Shown here one piece after another: positions 1-9,282 of a stretch of 64,000 nt of DNA. The notes beneath the pieces were generated by a model. The model was not told where the DNA came from. It made no database searches and saw nothing but the letters and a program-made list of their open reading frames with translations. The stretch is from Flagellimonas onchidii (GTDB lineage: Bacteria > Bacteroidota > Bacteroidia > Flavobacteriales > Flavobacteriaceae), in assembly GCF_004804315.1 (NCBI RefSeq), contig NZ_SRXX01000002.1, positions 248,001-312,000 on the forward strand, read 5' to 3'. A program made the position numbers and the translations under genes. Within the stretch, counting starts at the first letter, position 1; each line of letters starts with the position of its first letter.

Positions 1-812
1 TGATCGATTTTATTGTGGAATTCCATGGGCAGGCTGCACATGCATCAGCTGATCCTTGGAACGGGCGTAGCGCGTCAGATGCCTTGGAACTATACACTAC
101 CGGAATTAATTACTATCGCGAACACATTAAACCTACTTCCCGAATCCATTACCATATTCAAGATGGTGGGCAGGTCGTAAATGTAGTCCCAGACTATTCT
201 AAAATTTGGGTACGCGTACGTGACCCCAAAAGAAAAATCATGCTACCCACCTATGAGCGCGTGAAAAAAATGGCTGAAGGAGCTGCTATTATGGCGAATG
301 TTGATTACAAAATTTCATTGGTGTCAGGAATTTATGAGGTATTGGTTAATCGCACTGGAGGAGAAATCATGCAGAAAAACTTAGAACTTTTAGGCCCAAT
401 ATCTTATACAGATCAAGAAACCGCCTTCGGAAAGGCCATTCAAAAGGCTACGGGAAAACCGGAAGTGGGTATGGACAGTAAAATTGAATCGCTGCGTGAA
501 ACGGAAAAAAATCCCGGAGGTGGTTCTACCGATGTTGGAGATGTGAGCTGGAATGTCCCCAACATCAATTTAAGTGTTACCGTGGCTCCAAAAGATACAC
601 CGTGGCATTCATGGGCCGTTGTGGCCTGCGGGGGAATGAGTATTGGGCATAAGGGAATGGTATATGCTTCTAAGGCGATGGCGATGACCATGGCAGATCT
701 CTTTGAAAACCCTAAATTGGTCACTAAAGTCAAGGAAGAGTTCAAAACCCGAAAAGGAGATGAAAAATATGAAGCCATGATTGATGGGCCTCCCCCAATT
801 GGGAATAACTAA
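1..812 (+). CDS. M20-family amidohydrolase, C-terminal part (AbgB-like)
   Basis: The reading frame is open from the window edge, so this is the last ~270 residues of a longer gene. It begins in the dimerisation (lid) domain, recognisable from HGQAAHAS and the GGQVVNVVPD stretch, and then returns to the zinc peptidase domain with GGGSTDVGDVSW, PWHSW and SIGHKGM, which match the aminobenzoyl-glutamate hydrolase B type of M20 amidohydrolases. These enzymes hydrolyse an amide bond of N-acyl amino acids; the substrate here cannot be told. Catalytic residues of the N-terminal half lie outside the window. A secreted VOC protein follows 60 bases downstream on the same strand. Confidence 0.85.
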   Translation, partial: IDFIVEFHGQAAHASADPWNGRSASDALELYTTGINYYREHIKPTSRIHYHIQDGGQVVNVVPDYSKIWVRVRDPKRKIMLPTYERVKKMAEGAAIMANVDYKISLVSGIYEVLVNRTGGEIMQKNLELLGPISYTDQETAFGKAIQKATGKPEVGMDSKIESLRETEKNPGGGSTDVGDVSWNVPNINLSVTVAPKDTPWHSWAVVACGGMSIGHKGMVYASKAMAMTMADLFENPKLVTKVKEEFKTRKGDEKYEAMIDGPPPIGNN

Positions 813-872
813 TCAAAAGTAATTTTATCAAAACAAAACGGACAAATCCAAATTTTTAAACAACAATTGAAA

Positions 873-1757
873 ATGATAAAGAAGTTGATGCTATTACTGG
901 CCTTGGGCATAACTGTCCAAAGTCAAGGACAAGAACATTTGTCCGTTTTTGAAAACTTGATGGGCAAAACATGGTTTGCTGAAGGTGAATGGGGAAATAA
1001 TACAAAATTCAAGCAGGAAATAGAATTTAAATATGATCTAGGGGGCACTTTGGTTATTTCCGACGCAGAAGGCTTTACAAACCAAGAACAAACAACTTAC
1101 GGTCCAAGAAACCATGGTATTCGAAAATTTGACAAGGAAAGCAATACCATTAAATTTTGGGAATTTGATGTTTTCGGTGGAGTCACTACGGGAAGTGTTG
1201 AAGCCAAAGGAAAGGATTTCATTTATACCTATTCTTATGGAGCTTCGGTTGTTACTGATTATTGGGAATATGTAAATGATAACACTTACAACTTTACTGT
1301 GGGCAACTATGTAGATGGACAATGGAAACAGATCTATCTTAAAACCAAGTTCGAAGCAAGGAGTACCTCAAAACCTGATTTTAACTTTGATCATCAGTCC
1401 TTGGTGGTGACCAATTTGATGAAAACAGGAGATTTTTATAAAGATGTCTTTGGGTTTGAAGAAATCCCCCACCCTGAAAATAAGCCAGGTTTTCGCTGGT
1501 TTAATATGAATAGAAGCTCACAATTGCATTTAATCAAAAAGGATTTTGCTCCTTTCGAAAAGAACAAAAGCATGCATTTATGTTTAGCTGTTGACGATTT
1601 GGAGAGCTTTGTTGAAAGATTGGTCTCCAAAAACATTGATTTTTACGATTGGCCCGGAAACAAGGGCTCGGTTACTGATCGAGCTGATGGTGTAAAACAA
1701 ATTTATATTCAAGATCCAGAGGGTTATTGGATTGAAATCAATACAGCTGTGCATTAA
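873..1757 (+). CDS. Secreted protein with beta-rich N-terminal domain and C-terminal VOC (glyoxalase-like) domain
   Basis: I place the start at the ATG at 873; a TTG two codons upstream is possible. Residues 1-20 look like a signal peptide ending near SQGQ. Residues ~25-165 form a Trp/Tyr/Phe-rich beta domain resembling lipocalin-like DUF1579-type proteins. Residues ~170-290 form a VOC domain with candidate metal ligands His174 (DHQSL), His235 (MHLCL) and Glu288 (WIEIN), all three retained. Export of a VOC enzyme is unusual, as most are cytoplasmic. The substrate is unknown. An NAD-dependent epimerase begins 13 bases downstream, so the two are probably cotranscribed. Confidence 0.7.
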   Translation: MIKKLMLLLALGITVQSQGQEHLSVFENLMGKTWFAEGEWGNNTKFKQEIEFKYDLGGTLVISDAEGFTNQEQTTYGPRNHGIRKFDKESNTIKFWEFDVFGGVTTGSVEAKGKDFIYTYSYGASVVTDYWEYVNDNTYNFTVGNYVDGQWKQIYLKTKFEARSTSKPDFNFDHQSLVVTNLMKTGDFYKDVFGFEEIPHPENKPGFRWFNMNRSSQLHLIKKDFAPFEKNKSMHLCLAVDDLESFVERLVSKNIDFYDWPGNKGSVTDRADGVKQIYIQDPEGYWIEINTAVH

Positions 1758-1770
1758 AAAATGTGATTCC

Positions 1771-2742
1771 ATGAAAAAAGTATTGGTTACAGGTGCTACC
1801 GGAAAAGTGGGTCAAGCTTTTATTACGAAGTTGCTCAACAATCAAGAATACAAAGATTTTACGGTCAGAGCTTTATGTCATAAAAGAAAACTAGAGCCCA
1901 ACCAGCGCATTGAAATAATCCATGGGTCTATTTCGGATAAAAAAACTGTTGACAATGTTGTACAAGATATAACACATGTACTCCATTTAGCCACTACCAA
2001 AGAATCTGAAGATACTTTTATTGATGTTTCCATCAAAGGCATGTACCATTTATTAGAGGCCTGTCGAAAAAGTCATGATTTTGAACGGTTCATACTTATT
2101 GGTGGTGATGCCTCTGTGGGCCACTATTTCTATCCGCATAAAAAACCAGTTACAGAAACTCAAAAGCATACAGCTTATCCTGGTTGCTATGCCCTTTCAA
2201 AAGTTCTGGAAGAAGTAATACTTGATCAATATTATGTACAGTATAATTTTGAAGGTGTCTGCCTCAGAGCTCCATGGATCATGGAGAAAAATGATTTAAA
2301 GCGACATTTGACCTTTACCGAAAATAGCTTCGGAAGTCCTATTTGGCATACCTTGGTTGGAAATGATCGCGCTAAAAAATATGTCGCGCTAAAAACAATT
2401 CCCCTAATGCTTGATGCCAAAGGGAATTTTTTAAAAAGAAATTTTGTACATCTCGATGACCTTGTATCCGCTATCCTTGTAGCATTGACACACCCAAAAG
2501 CTATTCAACAGACCTTCAATATCTGCATGGACAACCCTGTTGATTATGGAGAAATGGCCAACTATTTAAAAACAACCAAAGGTTTGCCATCGATATCTGT
2601 AAAAACGGACTATTATTCTACCTGGCTCGATAATTCAAAAGCAAAATTTATATTAGGTTGGTCACCTGAGTATGACATGAAAAGATTAGTGGACGATGCA
2701 TGGGACTACGACAATGCTTCAAATAGCAAATCCAAAACCTAA
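1771..2742 (+). CDS. NAD-dependent epimerase/dehydratase family protein (extended SDR)
   Basis: This 323-residue protein starts with a beta strand and the Rossmann motif GATGKVG (GxxGxxG) near residue 7, followed by the SDR active-site pattern YALSK (YxxxK) near residue 140. The C-terminal half fits the substrate-binding part of sugar or steroid-type epimerases. ATG 1771 is preferred to an in-frame ATG at 1732 because it gives the standard N-terminus MKKVLVTGATG and avoids overlap with the VOC gene. The substrate cannot be deduced. It lies between the VOC protein and a pirin, all on the plus strand with short gaps, suggesting one transcript. Confidence 0.8.
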   Translation: MKKVLVTGATGKVGQAFITKLLNNQEYKDFTVRALCHKRKLEPNQRIEIIHGSISDKKTVDNVVQDITHVLHLATTKESEDTFIDVSIKGMYHLLEACRKSHDFERFILIGGDASVGHYFYPHKKPVTETQKHTAYPGCYALSKVLEEVILDQYYVQYNFEGVCLRAPWIMEKNDLKRHLTFTENSFGSPIWHTLVGNDRAKKYVALKTIPLMLDAKGNFLKRNFVHLDDLVSAILVALTHPKAIQQTFNICMDNPVDYGEMANYLKTTKGLPSISVKTDYYSTWLDNSKAKFILGWSPEYDMKRLVDDAWDYDNASNSKSKT

Positions 2743-2755
2743 AACTTTTCTCAAG

Positions 2756-3760
2756 ATGAACGACCCCATACTACAAACCTTTCCGCTAGGCTTTCCCTGG
2801 CAAACCCAAGATCCTTTTTTGTTCTGTGTGTATCACTTGGATCATTACCCAAAAGGCAACGAAGAAATGGGGCCTGATCCTAAACTACTCGAAGGACGAA
2901 ATATCGGCAACGATTTTACCCTAAAAGATGGGTGGCGCATGTATCATGGACAAACCATTCCAGGATTTCCGTACCATCCACATCGAGGGTTTGAAACCAT
3001 TACCATTGTAAATAAGGGATATTGTGATCATTCCGATTCTCTAGGTGCTGCAGGAAGATTTGGAGAAGGAGATGTGCAGTGGATGACTGCTGGTCGAGGC
3101 GTACAACATGCTGAAATGTTTCCCTTGCTCAATATAGAAAAAGATAATCCGCTGGAGCTGTTTCAAATTTGGCTGAACCTTCCCAAAGCAGATAAATTTG
3201 TGGAACCTCATTTTAAAATGTTATGGCATGAAGATATTCCCGTAATCGAGGAAAAAAATGCTCAGATTAAAGTCGTGGCGGGGAATTATAAGGGAACCCA
3301 GGCCAATGATCCAGCACCTGATTCTTGGGCAGCTAAGCCGGAGAACGAAGTAGCGGTTTGGAATATTCACATTGAACCCAGCACGGAATATGTTTTACCG
3401 AGTTCGAAAACCTTGGTAACTCGAACGCTCTATTTTTACGAAGGTGATGAAATTCACATTGGGGAGCGAAAGATAAATCCAAATTTTGGAATCGCTTTGG
3501 ATCCTTCATTGGATGTAACCATTAAAGTTGGAAGTCAAAAAGCGCACTTTTTGATGCTTCAAGGCAAACCTATTGACGAACCTGTTGCCAAATATGGTCC
3601 TTTCGTGATGAACACTGAGGAAGAAATCCAACAGGCTATAGAAGAATATCAACTGACTCAATTTGGAGGATGGCCTTGGCCCTACCCTGACAATGTTCAT
3701 GAAAAGGAAAAAGGGCGATTTGCATTATATCCGGATGGCAAGTTGGTAGAAAAAGGTTAA
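2756..3760 (+). CDS. Pirin family cupin protein
   Basis: The 334-residue protein carries the pirin signature HPHRGFETIT with His74 and His76, then RGVQHAEM with His118 and Glu120; together these are the four metal ligands of the N-terminal cupin. A second cupin-like half follows. Some bacterial pirins have quercetinase activity and others are regulators; which applies here is not visible. I chose ATG 2756, 13 bases after the preceding stop; an upstream in-frame ATG at 2696 lies inside the epimerase gene and would add 20 residues without family resemblance. Confidence 0.85.
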   Translation: MNDPILQTFPLGFPWQTQDPFLFCVYHLDHYPKGNEEMGPDPKLLEGRNIGNDFTLKDGWRMYHGQTIPGFPYHPHRGFETITIVNKGYCDHSDSLGAAGRFGEGDVQWMTAGRGVQHAEMFPLLNIEKDNPLELFQIWLNLPKADKFVEPHFKMLWHEDIPVIEEKNAQIKVVAGNYKGTQANDPAPDSWAAKPENEVAVWNIHIEPSTEYVLPSSKTLVTRTLYFYEGDEIHIGERKINPNFGIALDPSLDVTIKVGSQKAHFLMLQGKPIDEPVAKYGPFVMNTEEEIQQAIEEYQLTQFGGWPWPYPDNVHEKEKGRFALYPDGKLVEKG

Positions 3761-3890
3761 ATGATATTTCTTAAACAGCATTAACCTCTAAAAATACTCC
3801 AAACCATCAAATTCCCATGAATTTGTTATACACTATAATTTTTCAAATCATTTAATCCCAGCCTCTTTAATTTGTCCCAAATTGGATGTA

Positions 3891-5864
3891 ATGAAATTTG
3901 CCAACCTAATTCCGAGTACAATTCTTATTTACTTACTCTGTACGGCACCATGTTTTGCTCAAAACCAAAAACTGGACAGCCTTAAAAATTTGCTGGTAAC
4001 GGCAAATGATACTACCAAAGTAAGATTACTGATTTTATTATGTAACTCTTCAGTAAATCAAGGCAAAGAAATGTCTTTGGAATATGGTTTTCAAGCTTTA
4101 AATGAAGCCAAAAAAATCGGATTCACTAATGGAGAAATCGATGCACTTTATGCAATAGCTTTAACCCATGGAAAAACGAGTAGTTATGCAGAATCGTTGG
4201 ATTTTTTCAAACAATCATTGTCGTTAGCTCGAAGAGAGAATGATTTTGATGCCGAAATTAACATTTACAATTCCTTTGGCATTATATACAAACGCATCGG
4301 TGACTATAAAAAGAGTAAGGATTTCTACCTAAAAGGTCTGAAATTAGTGGATTCTTTACAACACTACGAAGACAACTCTGTAACCAGTATTTACATAAAT
4401 CTGGGAATTTTATATGATTTACTGGATCAAGAACAAAAAGCCATCGACAGTTACGAAAAAGCTTTGGAAACACATTACGGTCCGGGTTACGAATTCACAG
4501 AAAATAGTGTCTTGGTGAACATTGCAGAGATAGATCTTAAAAACCAAGATTATGAAGCTGCATTGGAAAAATTTCTTCGCGCCGCCAAATTCAATGAAAA
4601 ACATAATAGAGTTGCCTTGACCATGGCCTACTCGAATATTGGTATTTGTTATCTCAACCTAAAGCAATGGCAGCGTTCTGAGGATTATCTATTGAAATCG
4701 TTACAGCTTGCTAAAAATCTATCGCTTAAACAAGAAATTGCTATTGCCTATGGGAATCTTGCCAAACTTATGCTACGACAAGGGAAGATGGACGAAGCGG
4801 TGGACTACTCTAACCAAAATCTTAACGCCTTACAGGTCATGGGGGAATATGAATATAAACAGAAAGCCCATGCGTTAGCCTCTGAGATATATGAAGAGAT
4901 TGGAAGTTATTCCAAAGCAGCTTATCATCTAAAACAAACCATGGCTTATCAAGATAGTCTGCTCAATGAAACCAAGATAAGAGAAATACAAAATTTGCAA
5001 ATACAACATGAAGTATACTTAAAAGACAAGGAAATAAATGAAAATGCACTGCAATTGGCCTTGCTCGACTCCAAGGTGACTTCAGGCAAGAGGCGCACAA
5101 TTTACCTGTCAATCATTTCGTTTTTATTGCTTTTTTCGGCGGCATTGCTCTATTATAGATATTTGGGGAAGAAAAAATCCAACGAACTATTTCGGGTGAA
5201 GAACCAACTCATATCCGAGCAAAATCAGGTAATTGAGAAGATGAACATGGAACTTGAAAAGCGTATGCTAAGGGCCCAAATGAATCCACACTTTATTTTT
5301 AACTCATTAAACTCTATTCAACATCTTATAAATTCCAACGATAAAACAAATGCATTAAAATATCTGTCCAAATTTTCAAAGTTACTCCGCCAGGTTTTGG
5401 AAAGCTCAATAAACATAACCCTGCTGCTCAAGGAGGAAATAGAATTGCTTGAGATCTACTTGGAACTTGAGTCCCTTAGGTTTGACAATGCATTTAGCTA
5501 TAAGATAAATGTGGGCAAGAATTTAGATGTCTTCGCACATGAAATTCCAATGTTATTGGTTCAGCCCTATGTGGAAAATGCGATAATTCATGGCCTCATG
5601 CCAAAGCTGGGCGAAAAAAAGTTATCCATATCATTTAATGACAAAACTGAATATATGGAATGCGTTATAGAAGATAATGGGGTTGGAATCAATGCAAACA
5701 CAAGACAGACAAAATCCAAAGCTACATCCAGAGGAATGTCGATTACGGCCAAGCGAATTGATAATCTAAAAAGGTTTGCTGATCAAAAGCTGTTGAAGGT
5801 GGAGAACCTAAACAGTGAAACCCGAACAGGAACAAAAGTTACTATCTTAATACCCAAAGATTAA
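3891..5864 (+). CDS. TPR-containing sensor histidine kinase, LytS/His_kinase type
   Basis: Residues 1-23 form a signal peptide (ending CFAQ), then roughly residues 35-345 consist of tetratricopeptide repeats, for example GNLAKLMLRQGKMDEAVDY. A coiled-coil linker leads to one transmembrane helix near residues 400-422. The His_kinase domain has the phospho-acceptor in MNPHFIFNSLNSIQHL (His467), and the ATPase domain has VENAIIHG and EDNGVGI. This is the Bacteroidota architecture with a periplasmic TPR sensor, normally paired with a LytTR response regulator. None is adjacent here. ATG 3891 is preferred over TTG 3882. The signal sensed is unknown. Confidence 0.88.
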   Translation: MKFANLIPSTILIYLLCTAPCFAQNQKLDSLKNLLVTANDTTKVRLLILLCNSSVNQGKEMSLEYGFQALNEAKKIGFTNGEIDALYAIALTHGKTSSYAESLDFFKQSLSLARRENDFDAEINIYNSFGIIYKRIGDYKKSKDFYLKGLKLVDSLQHYEDNSVTSIYINLGILYDLLDQEQKAIDSYEKALETHYGPGYEFTENSVLVNIAEIDLKNQDYEAALEKFLRAAKFNEKHNRVALTMAYSNIGICYLNLKQWQRSEDYLLKSLQLAKNLSLKQEIAIAYGNLAKLMLRQGKMDEAVDYSNQNLNALQVMGEYEYKQKAHALASEIYEEIGSYSKAAYHLKQTMAYQDSLLNETKIREIQNLQIQHEVYLKDKEINENALQLALLDSKVTSGKRRTIYLSIISFLLLFSAALLYYRYLGKKKSNELFRVKNQLISEQNQVIEKMNMELEKRMLRAQMNPHFIFNSLNSIQHLINSNDKTNALKYLSKFSKLLRQVLESSINITLLLKEEIELLEIYLELESLRFDNAFSYKINVGKNLDVFAHEIPMLLVQPYVENAIIHGLMPKLGEKKLSISFNDKTEYMECVIEDNGVGINANTRQTKSKATSRGMSITAKRIDNLKRFADQKLLKVENLNSETRTGTKVTILIPKD

Positions 5865-5929
5865 CACATTAGGGCTTTATTACGTATCAAAGAGCTTGTG
5901 AAAATATTTAAGGTTAAAAGCGAATTGCA

Positions 5930-6802
5930 ATGAACTTAGCCAAAATGTTAGGGTTTACCGAAGATGCCAAACTACTTATCGTCCATGCTGACGATGCTGG
6001 CCTGTCCCATTCAGAAAATGAGGCCACTTTTCAAGCACTTCAAAAGGGAATAGTGAATTCCTATAGTATTATGGTACCCTGCCCGTGGTTTTATGAGGCC
6101 GCTCTTTTTGCAAAAAACAACCCCAACTATGATTATGGGGTGCATCTGACCCTAACCTGTGAATGGGAGAAATATAAATTTGGTCCTGTTTTACCCACAT
6201 CCGAAGTTCCAAGTTTGGTGGATGAGAATGGTCATTTCTTTAAAAGCAGAAATCAGGTGAAAAATAATGCCCATGCTGAAGAAGTACGAAAAGAACTTAC
6301 AGCTCAAATTGAGAAGGCACTAGATTTTGGGCTTACTCCTACGCATTTAGATTCCCATATGTACAGTGTGGGCGCCAAACCAGAATTTCTGCAGATTTAT
6401 AAGGAATTAGGTCAAAAATATAAACTCCCTGTCCAACTAAATCGACAATTGATGGAAATGGTGGGTTTGAACGCAGAAAAAAACATATACAAGAATGACT
6501 TTCTTGTTGATAAAGTGCACATTGGCAAATTCGAATATTTTGAAAATGGTAACCTTCAATCCTATTATCACGAAGTCTTCGAGGAATTAGTGGAAGGACT
6601 CAATGTCATTTTAATTCATCCTGCATTTGATGATTTCGAAATGCAAGGAGTTACCGTAAACCACCCCAATTTTGGTTCCGAATGGCGACAAATTGATTTT
6701 GACACCTTCACAAGTGATTACACGAAATCCCTTCTTGAAAAAAGCGGTGCTAAATTGATTGCTTGGAAGGATATTTGCAATGTTATGTCCAAGCTTTCAT
6801 AA
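5930..6802 (+). CDS. Carbohydrate deacetylase-like protein, YdjC/ChbG family
   Basis: This 290-residue protein has the YdjC-fold motifs: HADDAGLS near the N-terminus (metal-binding Asp pair), [10 protein letters not shown] and THLDSHMYS (metal His residues), and LIHPAF near the C-terminus. Family members remove acetyl groups from chito-oligosaccharides or related amino sugars. Its stop overlaps the converging isomerase gene by 20 bases. The pairing with a sugar isomerase and an AraC regulator fits a role in sugar use, but the exact substrate is inference. Confidence 0.82.
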   Translation: MNLAKMLGFTEDAKLLIVHADDAGLSHSENEATFQALQKGIVNSYSIMVPCPWFYEAALFAKNNPNYDYGVHLTLTCEWEKYKFGPVLPTSEVPSLVDENGHFFKSRNQVKNNAHAEEVRKELTAQIEKALDFGLTPTHLDSHMYSVGAKPEFLQIYKELGQKYKLPVQLNRQLMEMVGLNAEKNIYKNDFLVDKVHIGKFEYFENGNLQSYYHEVFEELVEGLNVILIHPAFDDFEMQGVTVNHPNFGSEWRQIDFDTFTSDYTKSLLEKSGAKLIAWKDICNVMSKLS

Positions 6803-7592
6803 TCTCTCCTTTGATGAATTGGTTCACCTCCCACTGATCAGCTAACAAACTTTTTGTATTGGGATGTAATAAAGCATAGGGTTCAGGGCCATATTCCGGG
6901 GTTATTGTAATGTATTCTCTCCCATGAGCTTGGGCATCCAAAAGCATTTGTTTCCACCAGTTCATGAAGTGCTTCAGCTCCAAAGCATATGTATCGCTTC
7001 GTGGGTCTATCACCTGCGGACTTTGCGCCGACCCCACCCTTGCGTGAATGTGATATGAGCGCTCAATGGCCAAGTTGACTGCATCGGATTGATTTTCAAG
7101 TAACGTTTCGGCAACGCAACACCAATGCGAAAAGTCAGATGTGAGCTTAAGTTTAGGATATTCCTTTAGGAAAGCATGGCAAACATGGGCTGCAAACGAA
7201 AATCTGGAACGATGGGTCTCATGGGTAATGGTAACTCCCATTTCCTCCTCAATCTTCATCGCCATTTCAATCAACTCCGCATTTTGTCCAAAGGAAAAGA
7301 AATCCATTCCAGTATGGGAGTTGATTAAAAGCGGGTTGGCTTCTGCCAAATTATATAGATGCCCTTTATATTGCTCTTTGTGTTTTTCAAAATTTACTTC
7401 TTTGGTTTCCCAATGCTGCCCTACAAAGTTCAATTCATAATCCTTTAGAATCGAGAGGATATCCTTTTTCTGATTTCCAAGAGGTAAATCAATTTCAACG
7501 CCATCATATCCATGTTCCTTTACTTTTTGCAAAAATTCGGGCCAGGGGATATCGGCACTTCCCCATCGGGGATAAATAAATTTGAACTCCAT
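6783..7592 (-). CDS. Sugar phosphate isomerase/epimerase family TIM-barrel protein
   Basis: The protein (269 residues from ATG 7592) has the xylose-isomerase-like/AP-endonuclease-2 barrel pattern: FIYPRWGS at the start, [20 protein letters not shown] and [10 protein letters not shown], the Glu, His and Asp of which are typical metal ligands. ATG 7592 begins one base after the upstream dioxygenase stop; the GTG at 7619 would overlap that gene by 26 bases. The two are surely cotranscribed. Such enzymes epimerise or isomerise keto sugars or hydroxypyruvate; the substrate is not visible. Confidence 0.8.
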   Translation of the reverse strand: MEFKFIYPRWGSADIPWPEFLQKVKEHGYDGVEIDLPLGNQKKDILSILKDYELNFVGQHWETKEVNFEKHKEQYKGHLYNLAEANPLLINSHTGMDFFSFGQNAELIEMAMKIEEEMGVTITHETHRSRFSFAAHVCHAFLKEYPKLKLTSDFSHWCCVAETLLENQSDAVNLAIERSYHIHARVGSAQSPQVIDPRSDTYALELKHFMNWWKQMLLDAQAHGREYITITPEYGPEPYALLHPNTKSLLADQWEVNQFIKGEIMKAWT

Positions 7593-7593
7593 A

Positions 7594-8310
7594 TTATTTG
7601 TTTCTAATTTTTCTTTCACCCGTATGATCTACTCCCTGACTTCTTTCCAGTTCAATCATCTTTTTCGGACGAAAATTAAGTATTAAAGCACGCCTTTGAG
7701 AATTTGTAGTATTTCCTTTACTAAAATGTAACGTAAATCCATCATGAAACGTACATCCTCCGGCTTTCAAGGGAACACTTTTTGCTATTGATAAATCAGC
7801 CTCGCAGTATAAAGCTCCTCCTTCTGTATAATGTTTATGGGGTTTAATCTGCTCATTTTCCTTGGGTATGAACCACATGCAACCGTTATCCTCATACACC
7901 TCATCTAGCGCTATCCAGCAACTGGCAGATCTTTTATCCGGCATCTTAATCCAATAGGCCGCATCTTGGTGCCAAGGGGTTGGGGTGCTGGTTTGGGGTG
8001 CTTTATTAATAAGCATATCAAAATCAAGTTCCATGTCCACACCTAGCATATCCCTAACATGGTCTAGGGCCAGGGTATAAGCAATATTGGATGACAGTTT
8101 TGGTTCAATCATACTGGGTCTCATGATTTGGGTTATCTTTTCCACATTTGCTTTTGAATCTCCCTTTCCGCCTAAATCACTCCGTAAACCTGCAGTGCGC
8201 TTTCGGTCGTTTAACAATTCGTCATAGAGTTTTCTAAGGTTTTCCACCTCAACATCTGGAATTAGTCTGTCCAATTTCGTAAACCCCTGTTTTAAGAAAT
8301 TTTCTTTCAT
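7594..8310 (-). CDS. Phytanoyl-CoA dioxygenase (PhyH) family protein
   Basis: The 238-residue protein has the Fe(II)/2-oxoglutarate dioxygenase facial triad: the HxD of PWHQDAAYW, and the distal His in FHDGFTLHFSKGN. NSQRRALILNF supplies the Arg for 2-oxoglutarate. Family members hydroxylate small substrates such as phytanoyl-CoA, ectoine or metabolite side chains. It is the first gene of a two-gene minus-strand unit with the TIM-barrel isomerase, and it is divergent from an AraC regulator across 91 bases, which suggests control by that regulator. Confidence 0.85.
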   Translation of the reverse strand: MKENFLKQGFTKLDRLIPDVEVENLRKLYDELLNDRKRTAGLRSDLGGKGDSKANVEKITQIMRPSMIEPKLSSNIAYTLALDHVRDMLGVDMELDFDMLINKAPQTSTPTPWHQDAAYWIKMPDKRSASCWIALDEVYEDNGCMWFIPKENEQIKPHKHYTEGGALYCEADLSIAKSVPLKAGGCTFHDGFTLHFSKGNTTNSQRRALILNFRPKKMIELERSQGVDHTGERKIRNK

Positions 8311-8401
8311 ACCTGATTTGTTTAAATCCTATTCAAAATAAAACCACAGAAACCAAAAAGTCTTTTAAATTCGTAATACCCTACTTTTTTATACAAATAG
8401 C

Positions 8402-9265
8402 ATGCAAAAGCAAACAAATAAAAGAAAGGTATTTCAACTTAACACGCTCGGATTTAACCGATGCTTAGATTTTGGGCATTATCGGTACAATTCTGTTGAA
8501 TCATTGCTTGATGATCATCAGCACACGGATGTACTTGAAATTTGTTTTTGCCTTAAAGGGCAGCAATACTATCAGATTGGTGAAGATTTGATTAAGTTAA
8601 CCGGGAACCACATGCTTATCGTTCCACCCAATGTGAACCATAGTTCAGGTGTATATCCAGAAGATATTGGAGAACTCTATTGGATACAAATTTCTTTGGA
8701 TAGTAGAAATGGTCACTTATTTAATCTCCCCAATAATCAATCTGATTTTCTTCTTACCAAACTGGTAACAAATGGGGGTAACCTAATCAAAGGAGCATTC
8801 GGAGTAAAACATTTGTTGGAAAAACTAATGGTGTTGCTTGAACATTCAGAAGCGGTTTTTAACCGATTGCAAATTGGTCAGGCCGTAATACAGCTTTTAA
8901 TAGAGGTTTCCTTGCTTACAGATACGCAGCAGCCCCTTGAAGATTCGGAGCGGGTAATCATTATAAAGGATTTCATTGGAAAGAATCTTCATAGGATAAT
9001 CTATGTCGACGAACTGGCGGCATTGCTTGATTTTTCTATTCCATACCTTAAATCTTGGTTTAAGTTGAACTTTGGGGTTCCTCCTAGAGCATATATCAAT
9101 CGCTTGAAAATTGAACAGGCCAAAGCGCAATTATCCCAGAAAAAAACGATTACCGAAGTTGCTTTTGAACTAGGGTTTGGCTCATCTCAATACTTTGCCA
9201 CCACCTTTAAGAAATATACAGGAATGTCGCCTAAAACCTATAAGGCGATGCAAAATCAAAGTTGA
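8402..9265 (+). CDS. AraC family transcriptional regulator
   Basis: Residues ~20-110 form a cupin-like sensing domain (HQHTDVLEICFCLKGQ, PPNVNHSSGVYP), and residues ~185-285 carry two helix-turn-helix motifs of the AraC type: VDELAALLDFSIPYLKSWFK and ITEVAFELGFGSSQYFATTF followed by KYTGMSPKTYK. It is divergent from the PhyH-isomerase pair. By family precedent it binds a small sugar or related ligand and activates neighbouring genes. The ligand is unknown. Confidence 0.9.
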   Translation: MQKQTNKRKVFQLNTLGFNRCLDFGHYRYNSVESLLDDHQHTDVLEICFCLKGQQYYQIGEDLIKLTGNHMLIVPPNVNHSSGVYPEDIGELYWIQISLDSRNGHLFNLPNNQSDFLLTKLVTNGGNLIKGAFGVKHLLEKLMVLLEHSEAVFNRLQIGQAVIQLLIEVSLLTDTQQPLEDSERVIIIKDFIGKNLHRIIYVDELAALLDFSIPYLKSWFKLNFGVPPRAYINRLKIEQAKAQLSQKKTITEVAFELGFGSSQYFATTFKKYTGMSPKTYKAMQNQS

Positions 9266-9282
9266 ATTTGAGAAAATGGACC

